From positions 1,020,785,343-1,020,849,342 of the forward strand of contig OY728159.1 in NCBI GenBank assembly GCA_963277665.1: DNA of 64,000 bases, read 5' to 3'. Of the stretch, positions 60,982 through 64,000 are shown piece after piece. Under the pieces are notes generated by a model. The model ran no database searches and had not been told where the DNA came from. It saw only the letters and a list, made by a program, of their open reading frames with translations. Numbering within the stretch: position 1 is the stretch's first letter; every line of letters starts with the position of its first letter. The position numbers and the translations under genes are program-made. This DNA comes from Viscum album (taxonomy: Eukaryota; Streptophyta; Magnoliopsida; Santalales; Viscaceae).

Positions 60982-62322
60982 CATGTATAAAATGGTCAAA
61001 AACATGTAAAATGACCTTAGATATATGTGAAATAATAGAAAACTATCATTAAATTATGTATTACAAGTATGAGAAGGTGTCCCCTCAATCTGTTGTGCAT
61101 TGTGATCAAAATGGATGAATAAATAGTTCTTAAGAATTGTTAGTCATTGAAGATGTTCTATAGGGGGTTGAAACCAATAAAATGACCTCTATATTCTATA
61201 AAATCATAGGAAAATAACTCTAGAATTATTTTTAAAATATTCGGGACTGATGACATGTCACTATAAGTTTTATTTTTCTCAGGATGACATAAAATGCCTT
61301 TTTAGTGTTTCAAAACATTAAAAAAGGCACATAACTATCAAAACATTTCAAAATGACTTAATATTGAAGTAAAATCATATAAAATCTCTCTTTTAATTAT
61401 TTATGGTTTGTGTGAGGAGACAAAAACAATGGGACGCATGGTATTCTCAAAATGACTAAATAAGCAGTTATTAAAGAATTATCAATGTTAAAAACATGCA
61501 ACATCGTGTCAAAACCAAGAAAAAAATATCTATTTTTTTGAAATAAAAGAATAAATAATATATAATGATTTTAAAAATGTAGGGACTAACCACGTGTCAC
61601 TATGAGTTGTCTTTTGATTGGGATGATTGAAAACACATTTTTAGTGTTTAAAAATACTAATATGTGTATGTAATGGTCCAAAACATAGAAAATGACAATG
61701 AATTGCCAAAAAATCCTATTAAAACTCTCTTATAAATTTTTCTTACTTTTATGGGAAGATGAAATTTCAATATGACATGTAATGTGCTTGGACTGACTGA
61801 ATAAGTAGTTCTTAATGAATTAGTATTCATTAAAAATAAGTTTTTTGGGTAAAAACTAAGAAAATTACATATGATTCTCTTGAAATTATAGAGAAACTAT
61901 ATTATAATTATTTTTTAAATGTACGGAATGATGGAATATCACAATGATTTGTTTTTTTCTCAGAATGACTAAAAATGTTATTTTAGTTTTCTTATAACAC
62001 TAAAACATGCATGTAATGATCAAAACCATGAAAAAAATATCATATTGATGTAAAATAATTGAAAAATTTCCTCTGAATTATTTTTATGTTTTTAAAGGGA
62101 TGTGACATCAATACAGAATGTTGTTTCCTTGAAATAACTGAATAATTGGTTCTTAAAGAATTAATTATCTTTAAAATCTTGCACCAGAGGGTTGAAATCT
62201 AGTAAATGACTTGTGATTTTGGCGAAATATTATAAAAACAATACTATATTTATTTTTTGAACTGTAGGAACTTAATGTTCATCAATTCAGGTTGTATTTT
62301 TTTGAGATAATAAAAAACATGT

Positions 62323-62346
62323 TTTTAGTGTTTTAAAACACTAAAA
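62323..62346. other. Perfect 24-bp dyad in E monomer 5
   Basis: The half-site TTTTAGTGTTTT is followed directly by its exact reverse complement. It is the best preserved of five dyads spaced 342, 339, 342 and 342 bp apart. Confidence 0.75.
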
Positions 62347-62535
62347 TGTGATCATAATGTTCAAAACTATATAAAAGAACCTATGTTGCACATGAAATCA
62401 TATGAAAATATCCTTTGAATTATTGGTGATGTGTAAAACCAGATAGAAGGTTAATATGATGTGTGGTGAGCTTAGACTAACTAAATAAACATTCTTAAAT
62501 TTTAAAAATTATTAAAAGCTAGTAATCTATAGAAA

Positions 62536-64000
62536 ATAGTAATACCATACAGTGTTTATTGTAAAAAAAATAATTTAAATAATCTAAGGAGTTCAAATTT
62601 TTTTTGTTATTTTATTTACAGTACTAAATTTTATTTTCAATTTTTTTTATTTTCAATTATATGAGATGATGGGTGTAGTGGTTGGACATTGTGCCTCTTC
62701 CCAACATCAAATATTTCTTTAAATGTGTTAAAAAAAATTCTATTTAAGCATACTGTTAGGGAAAATATTAAGTATACATACCTATAAATAGAGAAGGATC
62801 ACTAAATAACATATTTTTATTCTTTAATATTTAGGATAGAGAGTAATTGAAACATAAAAAGCTGAGAATCTCAAAACAAGAAAGAGTCCTTGGCATGTCA
62901 AGATGAGAAGAACCATGAATGAAATAAACACGAAGGAAGAAAACAATAAACACAAAAGATAATGATATTTAACGTTCTACATACCCTTAGGAATCTTACG
63001 TGCATGATAATAAGTACACTCTATGCACACATTTAATTAAACATAAAATGAAAAGAAGTTCAAGATACAAACTACGAAATAAAAATCCAATGAAACAAAA
63101 GTAATTGGAACTAAAAACAGAAGTATTAGAAAGAATGAAAATCTTACAAAGCCTATACATCCTTATGACTATCTCGAAAGGTTTTATTAGGGATTTAGAG
63201 GGATAAATTCCATATTCTAGATCTCAAAATGATCCCCATATGTAATACTAGTCTAAACCTCCAACAGAATCACATGGATTTGATTAGTCAGACGTCTTTG
63301 ACTAGAGGGAACATTGTTAGAATGTTGACATTACCGATACCAAAGATTTAATCAAATATACTCTCCAAATAGCCATGGATTCTATATAATAGTTGATTTT
63401 ATGTTTTGGGATAGGATGTGAATCAATGAGCAGAAGAGACACCCCATAGGGGTGATGAATTCCCCTAAGAAGGCACAAACTATTAAATGAACCACCCCAA
63501 TTAGTGGATTTCACAAATCCAACAAAACAACTCAAGAAAATAAAACTGAATAGCTAGACAACCCTGATAAAAAGGGTGGTGTAAAATAATTGACACTAAG
63601 GATAAGACCTGTGGCATATCCCAGTAGTGGTAAGGGAAAAGGCTAATCTGGTAAAGAAAAAACAGGATAAACCAATAAATCCATATACATTTCCCAAACA
63701 AAAAACCCATCATAAAAAGAATTTTTGAGAAAATAATAATTTGGAAAATTATTTAAATTAGTTTTTTTAAATAATAAAAATAATTTTTTTTTAAAATATT
63801 ATTTATCAAGTATATATATTTATTTTAAAAAAAATTAATAATTATTTGTTAATGTTTTTTTATTATGATTAATTACAAATCAAAATTATTAATTACTAAT
63901 AATTATTTCCAAATAATTAATTTATGAAAAATGAATTTAATTTTTTATTTTGAATTAAAGGGAAGGGGGAGGGTCTCTCATGCTTCTTCAAAATATTTTT
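62536..64000. other. AT-rich flank without a recognised gene
   Basis: This holds homopolymer-rich stretches, a possible TATA-like 'ctataaata' near 62,783, and two minus-strand open stretches (63,317-63,535 and 63,501-63,713) with overlapping, mutually exclusive frames. Their translations show no motif I recognise. No LTR terminus or satellite monomer is evident. Confidence 0.45.

Larger units (their letters stand above)
60851..62535. repeat. Satellite array with two-monomer higher-order repeat (E-F)
   Basis: The same satellite continues with different monomer types in strict alternation. E-type monomers have anchors at about 60,889, 61,225, 61,566, 61,904 and 62,247. F-type monomers have anchors at about 61,055, 61,397, 61,731, 62,075 and 62,416. 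E units share 'ttttagtgtttt..aaacactaaaa' and 'tgtcactatgagtt'. F units share 'ctgaataa.tagttcttaa.gaattat' and 'tctcttt.aattattt'. The dimer period is about 341 bp. The array fades out near 62,535. Confidence 0.82.

Noticed and set aside
62661..62720. tRNA or SINE start (gggtgtagtggttgga)
   Set aside because: It has a weak box A-like word only. No box B follows at tRNA spacing.
63317..63713. Possible Copia or host gene exons on the minus strand
   Set aside because: The two frames overlap in different phases and neither shows integrase, RT or other motifs.

Overview
This is plant nuclear DNA, AT-rich and gene-poor, most likely heterochromatic. I see no intact host gene, no rRNA and no functional tRNA. 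The evidence for a plant is chromodomain-type Ty3/gypsy and Athila-type retrotransposon sequence, tRNA-Met and tRNA-Asp type primer-binding sites, a Copia-type solo LTR, and a captured gene fragment resembling plant F-box proteins of the At2g35280 kind. The species cannot be named from the sequence. Most coding remains are full of stops and show heavy C-to-T and G-to-A (CpG-type) decay, so most of the DNA is old.

From 1 to about 53.4 kb the window is a nest of six LTR retrotransposon insertions. The base layer is gypsy B (+ strand): a 5' LTR remnant at 10,094-10,576, gag-pol at 10,880-14,815 and 24,569-25,046, and a 3' LTR at about 50,748-53,405. Gypsy A (+; window start to 10,093) appears to sit inside B's 5' LTR. 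Gypsy C (- strand; 14,816-24,563) sits in B's integrase gene. Element D (+; 25,047-50,600), an Athila-like gag-protease element with about 3.64-kb LTRs and no recognisable reverse transcriptase, sits just downstream of B's pol. Element E (- strand; 29,249-40,775) sits inside D's gag with perfect target-site duplications. E has about 4.75-kb LTRs, a primer-binding site and a polypurine tract, but its 2-kb interior carries only a decayed F-box-like reading frame and a tRNA/SINE-like stretch. Element F (49,008-50,332), a 1,325-bp solo LTR, sits in D's 3' LTR; D's 5' LTR preserves the matching empty site at 28,419-28,424.

From 53.4 to 56.7 kb there is AT-rich intergenic DNA with a small two-unit tandem repeat. 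From about 56.69 to 62.54 kb there is an old, strongly diverged satellite array of about 34 monomers of 170-177 bp. It has two successive higher-order organisations: a four-monomer unit of about 700 bp (A-B-C-D), then a two-monomer unit of about 341 bp (E-F) in which every E monomer carries a 24-bp dyad. The last 1.5 kb is AT-rich with nothing recognisable.

The items most worth following up are the two-mode higher-order satellite with its regularly spaced dyad, the non-autonomous element E with a captured F-box frame in the gag position, the long-LTR Athila derivative without reverse transcriptase, and the CCGG-rich palindrome cluster upstream of the TATA box in the solo LTR.
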